A stretch of 64,000 bases of DNA from Thalassospira marina (GTDB taxonomy: Bacteria > Pseudomonadota > Alphaproteobacteria > Rhodospirillales > Thalassospiraceae): positions 124,001 to 188,000 of the forward strand of contig NZ_CP024199.1 of NCBI RefSeq assembly GCF_002844375.1, given 5' to 3'. Shown one piece after another: positions 8,503-17,214 of the stretch. A program made the translations under genes and the position numbers. The stretch's first letter is position 1; each line of letters begins with the position of its first letter. The notes below the pieces were generated by a model. The model searched no databases and was not told the DNA's origin. It worked only from the letters and a program-made list of their open reading frames with translations.

Positions 8503-8995
8503 TCGTCGCAAACCCACATCCACCGGCCTGATTTTGATGGCGTCGCTGGCCCTGAACCTGTTTGTCATGGGAGCGCTTGCGGGCAATTATTTTGCCGGTA
8601 ATGGCTCTATCCTGCCATTTGAACGTCAGCCCCCCAGTTTTGATGATCGCAGGCCCGGCCCGCCGCCGGTGCGGATTTTGTTTAATCTGCGCGAAAACCT
8701 TTCGCCCGAAGGCCAGGCCGTTTTTGACGAGGAAATGGGGCCGATCATGGATGTGATTGGTAAAAACCGCGATACCGGCATGTTCCAGCGCATGGCAAAG
8801 GTGCTGCTAAAGGAACATCCGGCTGACAGTGAAATTACCGATGCCTTCCGCACGGTTTCGGAAACCATCAATGACGAGGTCGATCTGGTTCTGGATCATA
8901 TGGCGCGTATGGCGGTGCGCCTGTCACCTGATGACCGCTACCAGCTTGCCATCAATACGCCGCCGCTTTCCCGTCCGGGGCATCCCGGGCCGTAA
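8492..8995 (+). CDS. Periplasmic heavy-metal-sensor-like protein
   Basis: 167 residues starting at the ATG at 8492, overlapping the preceding gene. An N-terminal membrane anchor, LILMASLALNLFVMGALAGN, is followed by a Pro/Arg-rich linker and a helical periplasmic domain resembling the Metal_resist/CnrX/CpxP-Spy class: ENLSPEGQAVFDEEM, then AKVLLKEHPADSEITDAF, then a helix ending in LDHMARMAVRLSPDDRYQLA. In CnrX-like systems such a domain holds the anti-sigma factor until metal or envelope stress changes it. Few His or Met ligands are visible, so metal binding is doubtful; an envelope- or assembly-stress sensor is equally possible. A terminator follows. Confidence 0.68.
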   Translation: MINDRRKPTSTGLILMASLALNLFVMGALAGNYFAGNGSILPFERQPPSFDDRRPGPPPVRILFNLRENLSPEGQAVFDEEMGPIMDVIGKNRDTGMFQRMAKVLLKEHPADSEITDAFRTVSETINDEVDLVLDHMARMAVRLSPDDRYQLAINTPPLSRPGHPGP

Positions 8996-9031
8996 GGGTA
9001 ACGGGGTTAACTGACTGTATGTATTTGATAA

Positions 9032-9056
9032 AAAGGGTGCCCCGGCGCCCTTTTTT
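9032..9056 (+). terminator. Rho-independent terminator after the sigma/sensor genes
   Basis: AAAGGGTGCC and GGCGCCCTTT form a stem with one wobble pair and a two-base CC spacer at the apex, followed by a run of T. It closes the transcript before flgD. Confidence 0.85.
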
Positions 9057-9074
9057 CGTTTTCTGGCAAAATAA

Positions 9075-9111
9075 TTGAAATTTGTGCGCCAGTTTTTTCC
9101 TGCCCGTCCGT
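9075..9111 (+). promoter_or_regulatory. Promoter-like element of the flgD transcript
   Basis: TTGAAA, TTTG, TGCGCCAGTTTT, then a C/T-rich spacer and CCGTGAAA. The first 24 bases match the element at 3883 upstream of flagellin closely. GCCAGTTT-N11-TCCGTGAA is 5 of 8 matches to each half of the sigma-28 consensus. Confidence 0.5.
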
Positions 9112-9158
9112 GAAATCAACAAAACGATCCCTGATCATGTTATTTCCCGGAGGCGGTG

Positions 9159-9875
9159 ATGAGTTTCCTGAGCGGTTTGACCACCAGCACCCTGAGTGCC
9201 GCAACATCGAGTGCGACGACATCTTCGTCCACATCGAGCACCAGCAGCAGTTCGGCTTCCAGCGCGGCCTCGTCGACCTACGATACCTATATGACGCTGC
9301 TGCTGACCCAGTTGCAGAACCAGAACCCCACCGATCCCGAAGATACCTCGGAAATCACCACGCAGCTTGCCACCTTCGAGCAGCTTAACCTGGCTGAGCA
9401 AAATAACAGCCTGCTGACCGATCTCAGCAGTTCGCTGCAATCGTTGCAGGGGGTTGTCGAAAACTCGGCAGCGCAGTCCTATCTTGGCACCGATATCGTT
9501 GCCCTTGGCGATAGCGCCCCGCTCGAAGATGGCGAAGCCGAGTGGTATTTCGTCCTCGATGACGATGCTGCCAGCGTCAATCTCAAGGTCACCGATGATG
9601 ACGGCAATGTGGTTTATCAAACCACCACGACCGGCAATGAAGGCTCCAACAATTTTGTCTGGGATGGCACCCAAAGCGAGGGAACGGTAGCGACGTCGGG
9701 TGTTTATACCCTGTCGGTCACGGCAACGGACAGCAGTGGCAATGCCATTGATTCCCAAACCCTGATGACCGGCGTTGTATCCGCCCTTGATCTGACCGGC
9801 GATGACGCCGTGCTTTACGTCAATGGCGTTGATGTCGATCTGGACGATGTCCAGGGTGCGCAAACCGTTTCCTGA
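9159..9875 (+). CDS. flgD: Flagellar hook assembly protein FlgD
   Basis: Hook-capping scaffold needed for polymerisation of FlgE; 238 residues. The ATG at 9159 follows GGAGG by five bases. A Ser/Thr-rich N-terminal stretch (residues 1-40) precedes the conserved FlgD_N core YMTLLLTQLQNQNPTDPEDT and ITTQLATFEQLNLAEQNNSL. The C-terminal part has the FlgD Ig-like/tudor fold region with NEGSNNFVWDGTQSEGTVAT and GVYTLSVTATD. It is acidic and without cysteine. It is the first gene of a flgD-flgE-flgN-flgK-flgL transcript and is 17 bases from flgE. Confidence 0.95.
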   Translation: MSFLSGLTTSTLSAATSSATTSSSTSSTSSSSASSAASSTYDTYMTLLLTQLQNQNPTDPEDTSEITTQLATFEQLNLAEQNNSLLTDLSSSLQSLQGVVENSAAQSYLGTDIVALGDSAPLEDGEAEWYFVLDDDAASVNLKVTDDDGNVVYQTTTTGNEGSNNFVWDGTQSEGTVATSGVYTLSVTATDSSGNAIDSQTLMTGVVSALDLTGDDAVLYVNGVDVDLDDVQGAQTVS

Positions 9876-9892
9876 TGTGAAGGATTGATATC

Positions 9893-11188
9893 ATGAGCCT
9901 GAGCAGCGCATTGAATTCTGCCGTATTGGGGTTAAATGCCCAGTCCACCTCGCTGGGTGTTATTTCCGGCAACATCAGCAATAGCGGCACGATCGGTTAC
10001 AAGGATAGCAGCGCATCCTTTTCCTCGCTGGTGACCAATCCCGGTTCATCGACCCAGGGTTACGCCAATGGTGTAACCACCAACACGCTTACCAATATCA
10101 GCTCGCAAGGTTTGCTGCAGTCGGATTCCGATGTGACCAGCCTGGCGATTTCCGGTGATGGCTTTTTCGTCGTCACCGATGCCAGCGGCGATGTGTATTA
10201 CACCCGCGCTGGTGATTTTGATACCGATGACGAAGGCAACCTTGTCAACAGTGCCGGTTATTACCTGATGGGCTATGCCGTCGATGAAAGCGGCAATCCG
10301 GCATCGGGCACCGTGCCCAGTTCCACATCGGCCCTTAGCACGATCAACCTGAATGAACTTACCGGCACGGCAGATGCCACATCGAACATCTCAACCGTGA
10401 TGAACCTGCCCGCCGATGCCGAAGTCGGTGACAGTTTTTCGGTCGATGTCGAGGTGTTTGATTCCCTCGGTACCAGCAATACCGTGACCTACACCTATGA
10501 AAAAACTGGCACCAATGAATGGCAGCTTACCTATGGTGACCCGGTTCTTACATCGGATGGCACCACGGTAACCGGCACATCATCGGGCGGGCCGCTGACC
10601 ATTACCTTTGATGGTAACGGCAATCTTTCCGCCGTGACCGATGGCACCGGCACAGATGTAACGGGCACCTCAACGCTAAGCATTACTGGTTGGACGTCGG
10701 GTGCGAATGACAGCACGATCACCAATGATTTCGGCACGGCAGGCAGCACGGACGGATTGCAGCAGTCGGCCTCGAAAGACGGTGATGGCGATATGACGCT
10801 TTATTCCGTCACCAGTGATGGCAGCAATTACAGCGAGGTTGAATCGGTTTCCGTATCTGCCGATGGGCTGGTGTCCGTCACATTTGAAAACGGTTCCACC
10901 ATGCCGATCTATCAGGTGGTTCTGGCCGATTTCACCAACCCCGATGGTTTAACTGCCTATTCCGACACGGTTTTTAAACAAAGCAACGTGTCGGGCGATT
11001 ATGTGCTGAACACTCCCGGCAATGGCGGTACGGGCGATATTTCCAGCTATTCACTGGAAAGTTCCACCGTCGATACCACCACCGAATTTTCCAAAATGAT
11101 CATCGCCCAGCAGGCCTATTCGGCTGCGGCCCAGGTGGTTTCAACCACCTCGGATATGTATGACACGCTGATTTCCGCGGTGAACTAG
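9893..11188 (+). CDS. flgE: Flagellar hook protein FlgE
   Basis: Subunit of the flexible hook joining rod and filament, 431 residues. The N-terminal rod/hook motif reads LNSAVLGLNAQSTSLGVISG followed by NISNSGTIGYKDSSASFSSL. FlgE-specific signs are the LTNISSQGLLQSDSDVTSLA region and GDGFFVVTDASGDVYYTRAG. The C-terminal conserved segment ends EFSKMIIAQQAYSAAAQVVS followed by TTSDMYDTLISAVN. The middle is rich in Thr, Ser, Gly and Asp and nearly free of Lys, Arg and Cys. It lies 17 bases after flgD and 19 before the FlgN-like gene. Confidence 0.95.
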   Translation: MSLSSALNSAVLGLNAQSTSLGVISGNISNSGTIGYKDSSASFSSLVTNPGSSTQGYANGVTTNTLTNISSQGLLQSDSDVTSLAISGDGFFVVTDASGDVYYTRAGDFDTDDEGNLVNSAGYYLMGYAVDESGNPASGTVPSSTSALSTINLNELTGTADATSNISTVMNLPADAEVGDSFSVDVEVFDSLGTSNTVTYTYEKTGTNEWQLTYGDPVLTSDGTTVTGTSSGGPLTITFDGNGNLSAVTDGTGTDVTGTSTLSITGWTSGANDSTITNDFGTAGSTDGLQQSASKDGDGDMTLYSVTSDGSNYSEVESVSVSADGLVSVTFENGSTMPIYQVVLADFTNPDGLTAYSDTVFKQSNVSGDYVLNTPGNGGTGDISSYSLESSTVDTTTEFSKMIIAQQAYSAAAQVVSTTSDMYDTLISAVN

Positions 11189-11207
11189 GCAACCAAAGGC
11201 CCCTGAC

Positions 11208-11690
11208 ATGACCCAAAATTCTGAAAATTCACAGGCCAGAGTTATAGCCGCTGCCGCCACGACGCAGGGCGCATCACAAATGCAGGCCGAAGGTGCAGGG
11301 GATGACCTGCGTGATATCCTTTCGCGGTTGGATACGCTGCTGGATGTTGAATGGCGCATTCTTGAACAGGCGCAATATGACCTGCTGCCCGATATCACCA
11401 GTGAAAAGGTCGTTTTGCAAAAACGTTTGCAAATCGCCATGCGGGCCGAATTTGCGCAAATGCCGGCCAAGGGGCCGCTGGCCTGCTTTAACGACAGCTA
11501 TTTCATGGTTTCCGAACTGAAAAAGAAGCTTGATCGCAACAATAACCGGCTGGTTGCCCGGCGGGATGCCTGTCTGAAACGCATCCGTGCCGCCTGGCAG
11601 GCCGTGCGCCCCGATAGCGCAACCATCTATGGCCGTGATGGCGGCCTTGCCGGTGATTTTTCGCACATTCTTCTGAACATGAAACTGTGA
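11208..11690 (+). CDS. flgN: FlgN-like export chaperone for FlgK/FlgL
   Basis: A 160-residue cytoplasmic helical protein. FlgN chaperones keep hook-filament junction proteins FlgK and FlgL competent for export. Supporting features are the long amphipathic helix LRDILSRLDTLLDVEWRILE, a second helix with SELKKKLDRNNNRLVARRDA, the C-terminal YGRDGGLA motif typical of FlgN relatives, and the position directly before flgK. Similarity is weak overall, as usual for this family, so the name depends on context. The acidic N-terminal 30 residues are Ala/Gln-rich and probably disordered. Confidence 0.7.
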   Translation: MTQNSENSQARVIAAAATTQGASQMQAEGAGDDLRDILSRLDTLLDVEWRILEQAQYDLLPDITSEKVVLQKRLQIAMRAEFAQMPAKGPLACFNDSYFMVSELKKKLDRNNNRLVARRDACLKRIRAAWQAVRPDSATIYGRDGGLAGDFSHILLNMKL

Positions 11691-11745
11691 TTACCGGCTT
11701 TCCCGTTATTCCCGCTTTTCTTTTCGCGTATTGAAGGCTGCAACC

Positions 11746-13467
11746 ATGTCCATCCGTGCCGCACAGTCAGCAGCGCTAAGCTCGCTTCAGGCCAGCCAGT
11801 CCGGCATTGCGGTGGCGTCGAACAATATCGCCAATGCCTCGGTCGAAGGGTACACCGCCAAAAGCCAAAGTCTTGCAACCAATACGCTGGCGGGGGCGAC
11901 AACGGGCGTTACAGTTACGGCAACCGGTTCAACGGTTGATAGCTATCTGTTGAAATCGATCAGCCAGTCCGCCACCGAAAGCGGCTATGCCGATGTTTTC
12001 ACAAACCCGCTAACCACGGTCAGTTCCGCCTTTGGCACGGTGGGCGAGGATAACTCGCTTTCGACCATGATCACGGATCTGGAAACATCGTTGGCAACAC
12101 TGGCAACCAATGCCGGCAGCACATCGCAAAAATCGCTTGTTCTGGGTGATGCCAGCGAGATCGCCGATAACCTGAATTCCCTGTCGCAAACCGTGCAGGA
12201 TGAACGCGGGAATGCCGATCAGAAAATCGATGAAACGGTCGAACAGGTAAATAACCTGCTTTATCAAATTCAGTCCTACAATGAACAGTTAACCGGCCTT
12301 GCCAGCAATACGGTCGCGGCAAGCGAACTGACCGATGCCCGCAACCAGGCGATCAATGACCTTTCAGCCTTGGTCAATGTCACCTATTTCACTGATTCGA
12401 CCAATCAGACCCAGGTCTATCTGGGCGGCACCCAGCTGGTGGGAAGCCAGGTGAACGAACTTTCCTATACACCATCCGGTGCGGTTGGGGCCGATACCAC
12501 ATTTGGCGATATCACGGTAAATGGCAAAGCGGTTACCGGTTCCATTACGGGCGGCACGCTGGGCGGATTGATCGAACTGCGTGATGAAACCCTGCCCGAT
12601 ATCCAGGACCAGCTTGATAACCTTGCCGTAACCCTGATGGACAGCGTCAATGCGATTACCAATCAGGGTACGGCCTATCCCGGTGTCAGCGATCTGACAT
12701 CAAGCCACGATGTTGCCGCGACAGATGCCCTTTCGGGCAGTGGCACCGTGCGCCTGATCGCAACGGATGACAGCGGCAATGCCGTTGAAATTGTCGATAT
12801 TGATTTATCAACGGTTTCAACCGTGCAGGACCTGGCCGATGCCATCAATGCCAGCGGTAATTTGACCGCGACCTTTAACAGCGATGGCACGCTAAGCATT
12901 GGGACCAACAGTGACGATGTTAATCTCGCCATTGCCAATATGGATGCCGCGATTGGCGCTGATGACCAGGGTTTTTCCGATTATTTCGGCCTGAACGATA
13001 TGTTCACCGGCACCAGTGCGGCCGATATTTCGCTTAATTCTGCCTGGGCGGATAACCCGTCCCTGCTGCCATCGGGCAGTGCATCGTCCGATGCGACACT
13101 GGCGGTGGGCGATAACGTTATTGCCGTTGGTACGGCTGATATCGCCACCAGCCTTTCCGATCTGTTTGACGATAACCTGTCATTTGACGCGGCCGGGGGC
13201 ATGGGGGCGACATCGTCCAGTCTGTCGAATTATGCTGCCGAAATCCTCTCGGATGTGGCGCGCCAGGCATCCGATGCCCAAACAAATTCCGATGTTGCCA
13301 GCACCGCCTATGACGACCTGGTGGAAAGCTTTTCCAACCAGTATGGCGTCAATCTCGATGAAGAGGCCCTCACACTCAGCAATCTTGAAAGTGCCTATAG
13401 CGCCGCCGCTTCCGTTATCGATATCACCAAATCGATGATGGATACCCTGTTGGAAATGGTTCAGTAA
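11746..13467 (+). CDS. flgK: Flagellar hook-associated protein 1, FlgK
   Basis: First hook-filament junction protein, 573 residues from the ATG at 11746 behind GAAGG. The N-terminal motif is ALSSLQASQSGIAVASNNIA followed by NASVEGYTAKSQSLATNTLA. A FlgK helical region contains NADQKIDETVEQVNNLLYQI and LTDARNQAINDLSALVNVTY. The C terminus carries the flg_bbr_C segment EALTLSNLESAYSAAASVID followed by ITKSMMDTLLEMVQ. The protein is acidic and without cysteine. It is separated from flgL by 12 bases and is cotranscribed with it. Confidence 0.94.
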   Translation: MSIRAAQSAALSSLQASQSGIAVASNNIANASVEGYTAKSQSLATNTLAGATTGVTVTATGSTVDSYLLKSISQSATESGYADVFTNPLTTVSSAFGTVGEDNSLSTMITDLETSLATLATNAGSTSQKSLVLGDASEIADNLNSLSQTVQDERGNADQKIDETVEQVNNLLYQIQSYNEQLTGLASNTVAASELTDARNQAINDLSALVNVTYFTDSTNQTQVYLGGTQLVGSQVNELSYTPSGAVGADTTFGDITVNGKAVTGSITGGTLGGLIELRDETLPDIQDQLDNLAVTLMDSVNAITNQGTAYPGVSDLTSSHDVAATDALSGSGTVRLIATDDSGNAVEIVDIDLSTVSTVQDLADAINASGNLTATFNSDGTLSIGTNSDDVNLAIANMDAAIGADDQGFSDYFGLNDMFTGTSAADISLNSAWADNPSLLPSGSASSDATLAVGDNVIAVGTADIATSLSDLFDDNLSFDAAGGMGATSSSLSNYAAEILSDVARQASDAQTNSDVASTAYDDLVESFSNQYGVNLDEEALTLSNLESAYSAAASVIDITKSMMDTLLEMVQ

Positions 13468-13479
13468 CGGTTTGATAAC

Positions 13480-14391
13480 ATGAGAGTTTCCACATCCGCC
13501 ATGCAGCAATCCCTGATCACTCAGATGCGCAATGTCCAGACCCAGCTTAATACCGCGTCCGGGCAAAGCACGACGGGCATCAAATCCACCAACTATGCCG
13601 GTGTTGCCGATCAGGCCTATGTGCTGACCAGCCTTTCTGCCGAAATTTCGCAGGCATCAAGCTATGCTGATCTGGCTGAAAACATTCAGGGCCGGGTGGA
13701 TGTTTATTATGACAGCCTTAACAGCATGACCGAAGTTCTGACCGAAATGCTGACCGATATTTCCGCAGCCCAAAGCAGCGGCACGGGCAGCGTGATTGGC
13801 CTTAATGAATCGGCACGTTCCGTCCTTGATACGATGGCGACCCTGTTAAATACGCAATATGAAGGCCGCTATCTTTATGCCGGGTCGGCAACCGATACCC
13901 TGCCGGTCAAGGTTGACAGCACCAGTTATGGGGCCATAACCTCGCCATCCAGCGCGGATTATTCCTATTATTCCGGTAATAGCGACGTTGCATCGGCCCA
14001 TGTTGCCGATGGCATGAATGTGGAATATGGCATCACGGCCGATATGGATGCCTTTGAAAATGCATTACGTGCGCTCAACATCGTTGCCAATGTCAGCACT
14101 GATCCCATTGATACCGATGTCCTGGCCGAAGCAACCGACCTGATCAACAGCGCCCTTGATGGCATTGGCGAACAGCAAACCCGGATGTCATCGGTGCATA
14201 CCGAACTGGAATCTATCATCGACATGCATACCGATTTCCAACTAACCGCCGAAGGCATGGTTTCGGACCTGTCCGAAGTCGATATCGCCGAGGCCATGGT
14301 CCGCCTTGATACCCTTTCAGTCCAGCTGGAGGCTTCGTATTCTGCCGTCGCCAAGGTCGCCGATCTCAGCCTGTTTGATTATCTGCATTAA
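13480..14391 (+). CDS. flgL: Flagellar hook-associated protein 3, FlgL
   Basis: Second junction protein, homologous to flagellin ends; 303 residues. The N terminus MRVSTSAMQQSLITQMRNVQ is followed by TQLNTASGQSTTGIKSTNYA, the usual FlgL helical start. MATLLNTQYEGRYLYAGSAT is the characteristic FlgL central motif. The C-terminal coil contains LSEVDIAEAMVRLDTLSVQL and ends in YSAVAKVADLSLFDYLH. It is the last gene of the flagellar block; a hairpin and a convergent gene follow. Confidence 0.94.
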   Translation: MRVSTSAMQQSLITQMRNVQTQLNTASGQSTTGIKSTNYAGVADQAYVLTSLSAEISQASSYADLAENIQGRVDVYYDSLNSMTEVLTEMLTDISAAQSSGTGSVIGLNESARSVLDTMATLLNTQYEGRYLYAGSATDTLPVKVDSTSYGAITSPSSADYSYYSGNSDVASAHVADGMNVEYGITADMDAFENALRALNIVANVSTDPIDTDVLAEATDLINSALDGIGEQQTRMSSVHTELESIIDMHTDFQLTAEGMVSDLSEVDIAEAMVRLDTLSVQLEASYSAVAKVADLSLFDYLH

Positions 14392-14422
14392 TAACGCAGG
14401 CTTAGGGGCTGTTGCTGCGTTA
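14392..14422. terminator. Hairpin between convergent flgL and the solute-binding gene
   Basis: TAACGCAG and CTGCGTTA form an eight-base perfect inverted repeat with a 15-base loop. It lies between two converging genes. The lack of a T run makes terminator function uncertain. Confidence 0.4.
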
Positions 14423-14423
14423 C

Positions 14424-15224
14424 CTAGTTGGTCCAGGATGTGGGTTTGAAATCGGCGGCTTCGGCGACGCCGTATTTCTCCAGAATGCTATGATAAACCC
14501 CGTTGGCGCGAATGGTATTGATCCCGCGATTAAGGGTTTCCAGCAGGGAATAGGCATCATCAACCTTGCGCGAAATGCAGCTGTAATAGGGTGCCTGGCT
14601 CAGCTCGTGATATTCCAGGGCGAAGGGCATGTTGCGGTCTTTTTGCGCAACAAGAACCGGTTCGCGGAAGGAATAGATCATGTCGATGCGGTTGTTATAA
14701 AGCATTCCCAGCAGGATCTGTTCGCTGGTGGCCGTGGTCACGCTTAACCCGGCTTCTTCGGCTGCTTTTTGCAGGGTATAGCCACCAACAACGCCAACGC
14801 GGAAATTGCGCGCCCCGGCCAGTTCGGTGATATGTTGCGGCACATGGCCCGCAATTGAAAACAGGCCAATGCGCACCCGGCCCAGTTCGGCGGAATACAG
14901 CATGTCGCGTTCACGTTCCACCGTGTAGGAACATGAACAAAGCCCGTCTACCCGGCCTTCTTCGGCCAGCAGATAGGCGCGTTTCCACGGGTAAAATGGC
15001 GTGTGAACGGCAATATTGCCCACAGCAAAGGCCGCCCGCAAAATTTCCACGTCATAGCCGGGCATGGCGCCATCGCTGTCAATTTTTGACGGTGGAAAGG
15101 GATTGCAGGCCATTGTGACCGAACGGCGGGGTTTGTCATCGGCGCGGGCGGAAATGCCGGCAGCACAAAACAGGATCGTTGCCAAAAGGCCGATCCCCAA
15201 TTTCCAGGCCCGAAACCATGTCAT
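14424..15224 (-). CDS. Periplasmic solute-binding protein, family 3
   Basis: 266 residues from the ATG at 15224 behind GGGGGAACTGGG. A signal peptide (GIGLLATILFCAAGISARA) ends near residue 26. The mature part is an SBP_bac_3 bilobed domain: MACNPFPPSKIDSDGAMPGY, DVEILRAAF, then GVVGGYTLQKAAEEAGLSVT and INTIRANGVYHSILEKYGV. Proteins of this class bind amino acids for ABC importers or act as free sensors. No permease or ATPase is adjacent. CSCSYTVERERDMLYSAE resembles the orphan periplasmic proteins common in marine alphaproteobacteria. The ligand is unknown. Confidence 0.82.
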   Translation of the reverse strand: MTWFRAWKLGIGLLATILFCAAGISARADDKPRRSVTMACNPFPPSKIDSDGAMPGYDVEILRAAFAVGNIAVHTPFYPWKRAYLLAEEGRVDGLCSCSYTVERERDMLYSAELGRVRIGLFSIAGHVPQHITELAGARNFRVGVVGGYTLQKAAEEAGLSVTTATSEQILLGMLYNNRIDMIYSFREPVLVAQKDRNMPFALEYHELSQAPYYSCISRKVDDAYSLLETLNRGINTIRANGVYHSILEKYGVAEAADFKPTSWTN

Positions 15225-15325
15225 CCCAGTTCCCCCAAGCAGTCGGTTTTTCGCTTTTACGTTTTTAAGTCCCTGTTGCCGGTTTCTTTGTGAACCGTTT
15301 TTTATTTTGGCCCGTTTCGCACCAT

Positions 15326-15361
15326 AAAAAAAGGGCCGGCCCGATTTGGGACCGACCCTTT
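15326..15361 (-). terminator. Rho-independent terminator of pckA
   Basis: Read on the minus strand, AAAGGGTCGGTCCC and GGGCCGGCCCTTT form a stem followed by a seven-base T run. It lies 22 bases past the pckA stop. Confidence 0.88.
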
Positions 15362-15382
15362 CGGTGCTAAACAAAGCAGGTG

Positions 15383-17008
15383 TTATTCGGCAGCTTTGAC
15401 TTCGGCGCTGTTACGAATAGCAATTTCTTTGACTGCATCATCCACATGTTCTTCGAACTTGGCAAAGTTCTTTTCAAAACGTGCGGTAAGATTTGCGGCT
15501 GCCTTGTCGTAGGCGGCCTTGTTCGACCAGCTTTCACGCGGGTTCAGAACGCTTGCCGGGACGTCGCCGCATTCGGTCGGATAGGACAGACCAAAGAACG
15601 GATCGGTCGCAAACGGAACGTCGTTCAGTTCGCCGTTCAGCGCTGCGTTCAGAAGGGCACGGGTATAGCCGATCTTCATGCGGGCACCTTCGCCAAAGCC
15701 ACCACCGGACCAGCCGGTATTGACCAGCCAGCAATCCGAACCGTGCTTTTCAATCAGTTCGCCAAGAAGTTTGGCATAAACTGACGGGTGACGCGGCATG
15801 AACGGCGCACCAAAGCAGGCGGAAAACGCAGCGGTCGGTTCCTTGACACCCTTTTCGGTGCCAGCAACCTTCGCGGTGTAACCCGACAGGAAGTGATACA
15901 TCGCCTGTGCCGAGCTGAGCTTTGCGATCGGCGGCAGAACGCCAAAGGCATCGCAGGTCAGCATGACAATGTTTTTCGGGTGGCCGCCACGGCCATTTTC
16001 CGATGCATTCGGAATGAATTCAATCGGATAGCACGAACGGGTGTTTTCGGTGTGGCGCTGGTCGTCAAGGTCAAGCTCGCGGGTCTGCTTGTTCATGACA
16101 ACGTTTTCCAGAACCGTCCCAAAGGTTTCGGTCGTGGCATAGATTTCCGGTTCTGCTTCGCGCGAAAGCTTGATCACCTTCGCATAGCAGCCGCCTTCAA
16201 AGTTGAAGACACCATCTTCACCCCAGCCATGTTCGTCGTCACCAATCAAGGTGCGCGATGCATCGGCAGACAGGGTGGTTTTACCGGTGCCCGACAGGCC
16301 AAAGAAAATGGCGGTGTCGCCGTTCGGGCCGATATTGGCCGAACAATGCATCGGCAGAACATTTTTGGCTGGTAGAATGTAGTTGAGGACCGAGAAGATC
16401 GACTTCTTCATTTCGCCCGCATACCAGGTGCCACCAATCAGCACCATTTTGCGTTCAAAGCTGACCATCACGAAGATTTCTGAACGGGTGCCGTCCACTT
16501 CGGGGTCGGCCTGCAGGCCCGGGGCATGCAGGATGGTAAAGCCGGGGTCGAAATCGCGCAGGTCTTCTTTCGGCGGCTGAATGAACATGTTGCGCACAAA
16601 AAGGTTGTGCCATGCATTTTCATTGATGATGCGCACCGGCAGGCGGAACTGCGGGTCGGAACCGGCGTAACAATCCTGTACGAAAAGTTCGGTTCCCTGG
16701 AAGTAAGCGCGGAATTTCTGGTACATGCGCTCGAAAACTTCGGCGGAAACCGGGCGGTTGATGTCGCCCCAGTCAATATCGGCCTTGATGGAATCTTCTT
16801 CGACGAGATAACGGTCCTGTGGGGAACGGCCGGTATGTTCGCCGGTCAGGGCGACAAATGCGCCACCCTTGGCAATTTTGCCTTCCGAACGGCGGATGGC
16901 ATGTTCATAAAGGCCAGCGGCGTCCAAATTCCAGTGAACGGCGCCAAGATTTTTGAGGCCATGTTTATCAAGGCCTACACGGCTGACAACGGGTCCTGAT
17001 TGCAGCAC
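15383..17008 (-). CDS. pckA: Phosphoenolpyruvate carboxykinase (ATP)
   Basis: Gluconeogenic enzyme converting oxaloacetate and ATP to phosphoenolpyruvate, ADP and CO2 in the cytoplasm; 541 residues, the usual length. The GTG start at 17008 follows AGGAGAG. Visible motifs are FQGTELFVQDCYAGSDP, the Mg/Mn-binding GGTWYAGEMKKS, the P-loop GLSGTGKTTLSAD, the kinase-2 element GDDEHGWGEDGVFNFEGGCY, and the adenine-side motif RNTRS-like ENTRSCYPI. It is monocistronic, with its own terminator. Upstream, 206 bases separate it from the HugZ-like gene. Confidence 0.97.
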   Translation of the reverse strand: MLQSGPVVSRVGLDKHGLKNLGAVHWNLDAAGLYEHAIRRSEGKIAKGGAFVALTGEHTGRSPQDRYLVEEDSIKADIDWGDINRPVSAEVFERMYQKFRAYFQGTELFVQDCYAGSDPQFRLPVRIINENAWHNLFVRNMFIQPPKEDLRDFDPGFTILHAPGLQADPEVDGTRSEIFVMVSFERKMVLIGGTWYAGEMKKSIFSVLNYILPAKNVLPMHCSANIGPNGDTAIFFGLSGTGKTTLSADASRTLIGDDEHGWGEDGVFNFEGGCYAKVIKLSREAEPEIYATTETFGTVLENVVMNKQTRELDLDDQRHTENTRSCYPIEFIPNASENGRGGHPKNIVMLTCDAFGVLPPIAKLSSAQAMYHFLSGYTAKVAGTEKGVKEPTAAFSACFGAPFMPRHPSVYAKLLGELIEKHGSDCWLVNTGWSGGGFGEGARMKIGYTRALLNAALNGELNDVPFATDPFFGLSYPTECGDVPASVLNPRESWSNKAAYDKAAANLTARFEKNFAKFEEHVDDAVKEIAIRNSAEVKAAE

Positions 17009-17214
17009 GGATCTCTCCTAGTGGGAACTAAGTCTGGGGTTTAACGTGATATGAAAGCAACCCGTGGGGTGGGTCCCTGACATTGCGACATATTGTTACA
17101 ATGACATGGCAAAAGCAACCGCTGCTTTGGGCAAATAACCCGCAATTTGCCCCCTTTTCCCGAATGTGAAAATGGCATGTTCACATATGCAAAAAACGCC
17201 GGAAATCTGCCGTT

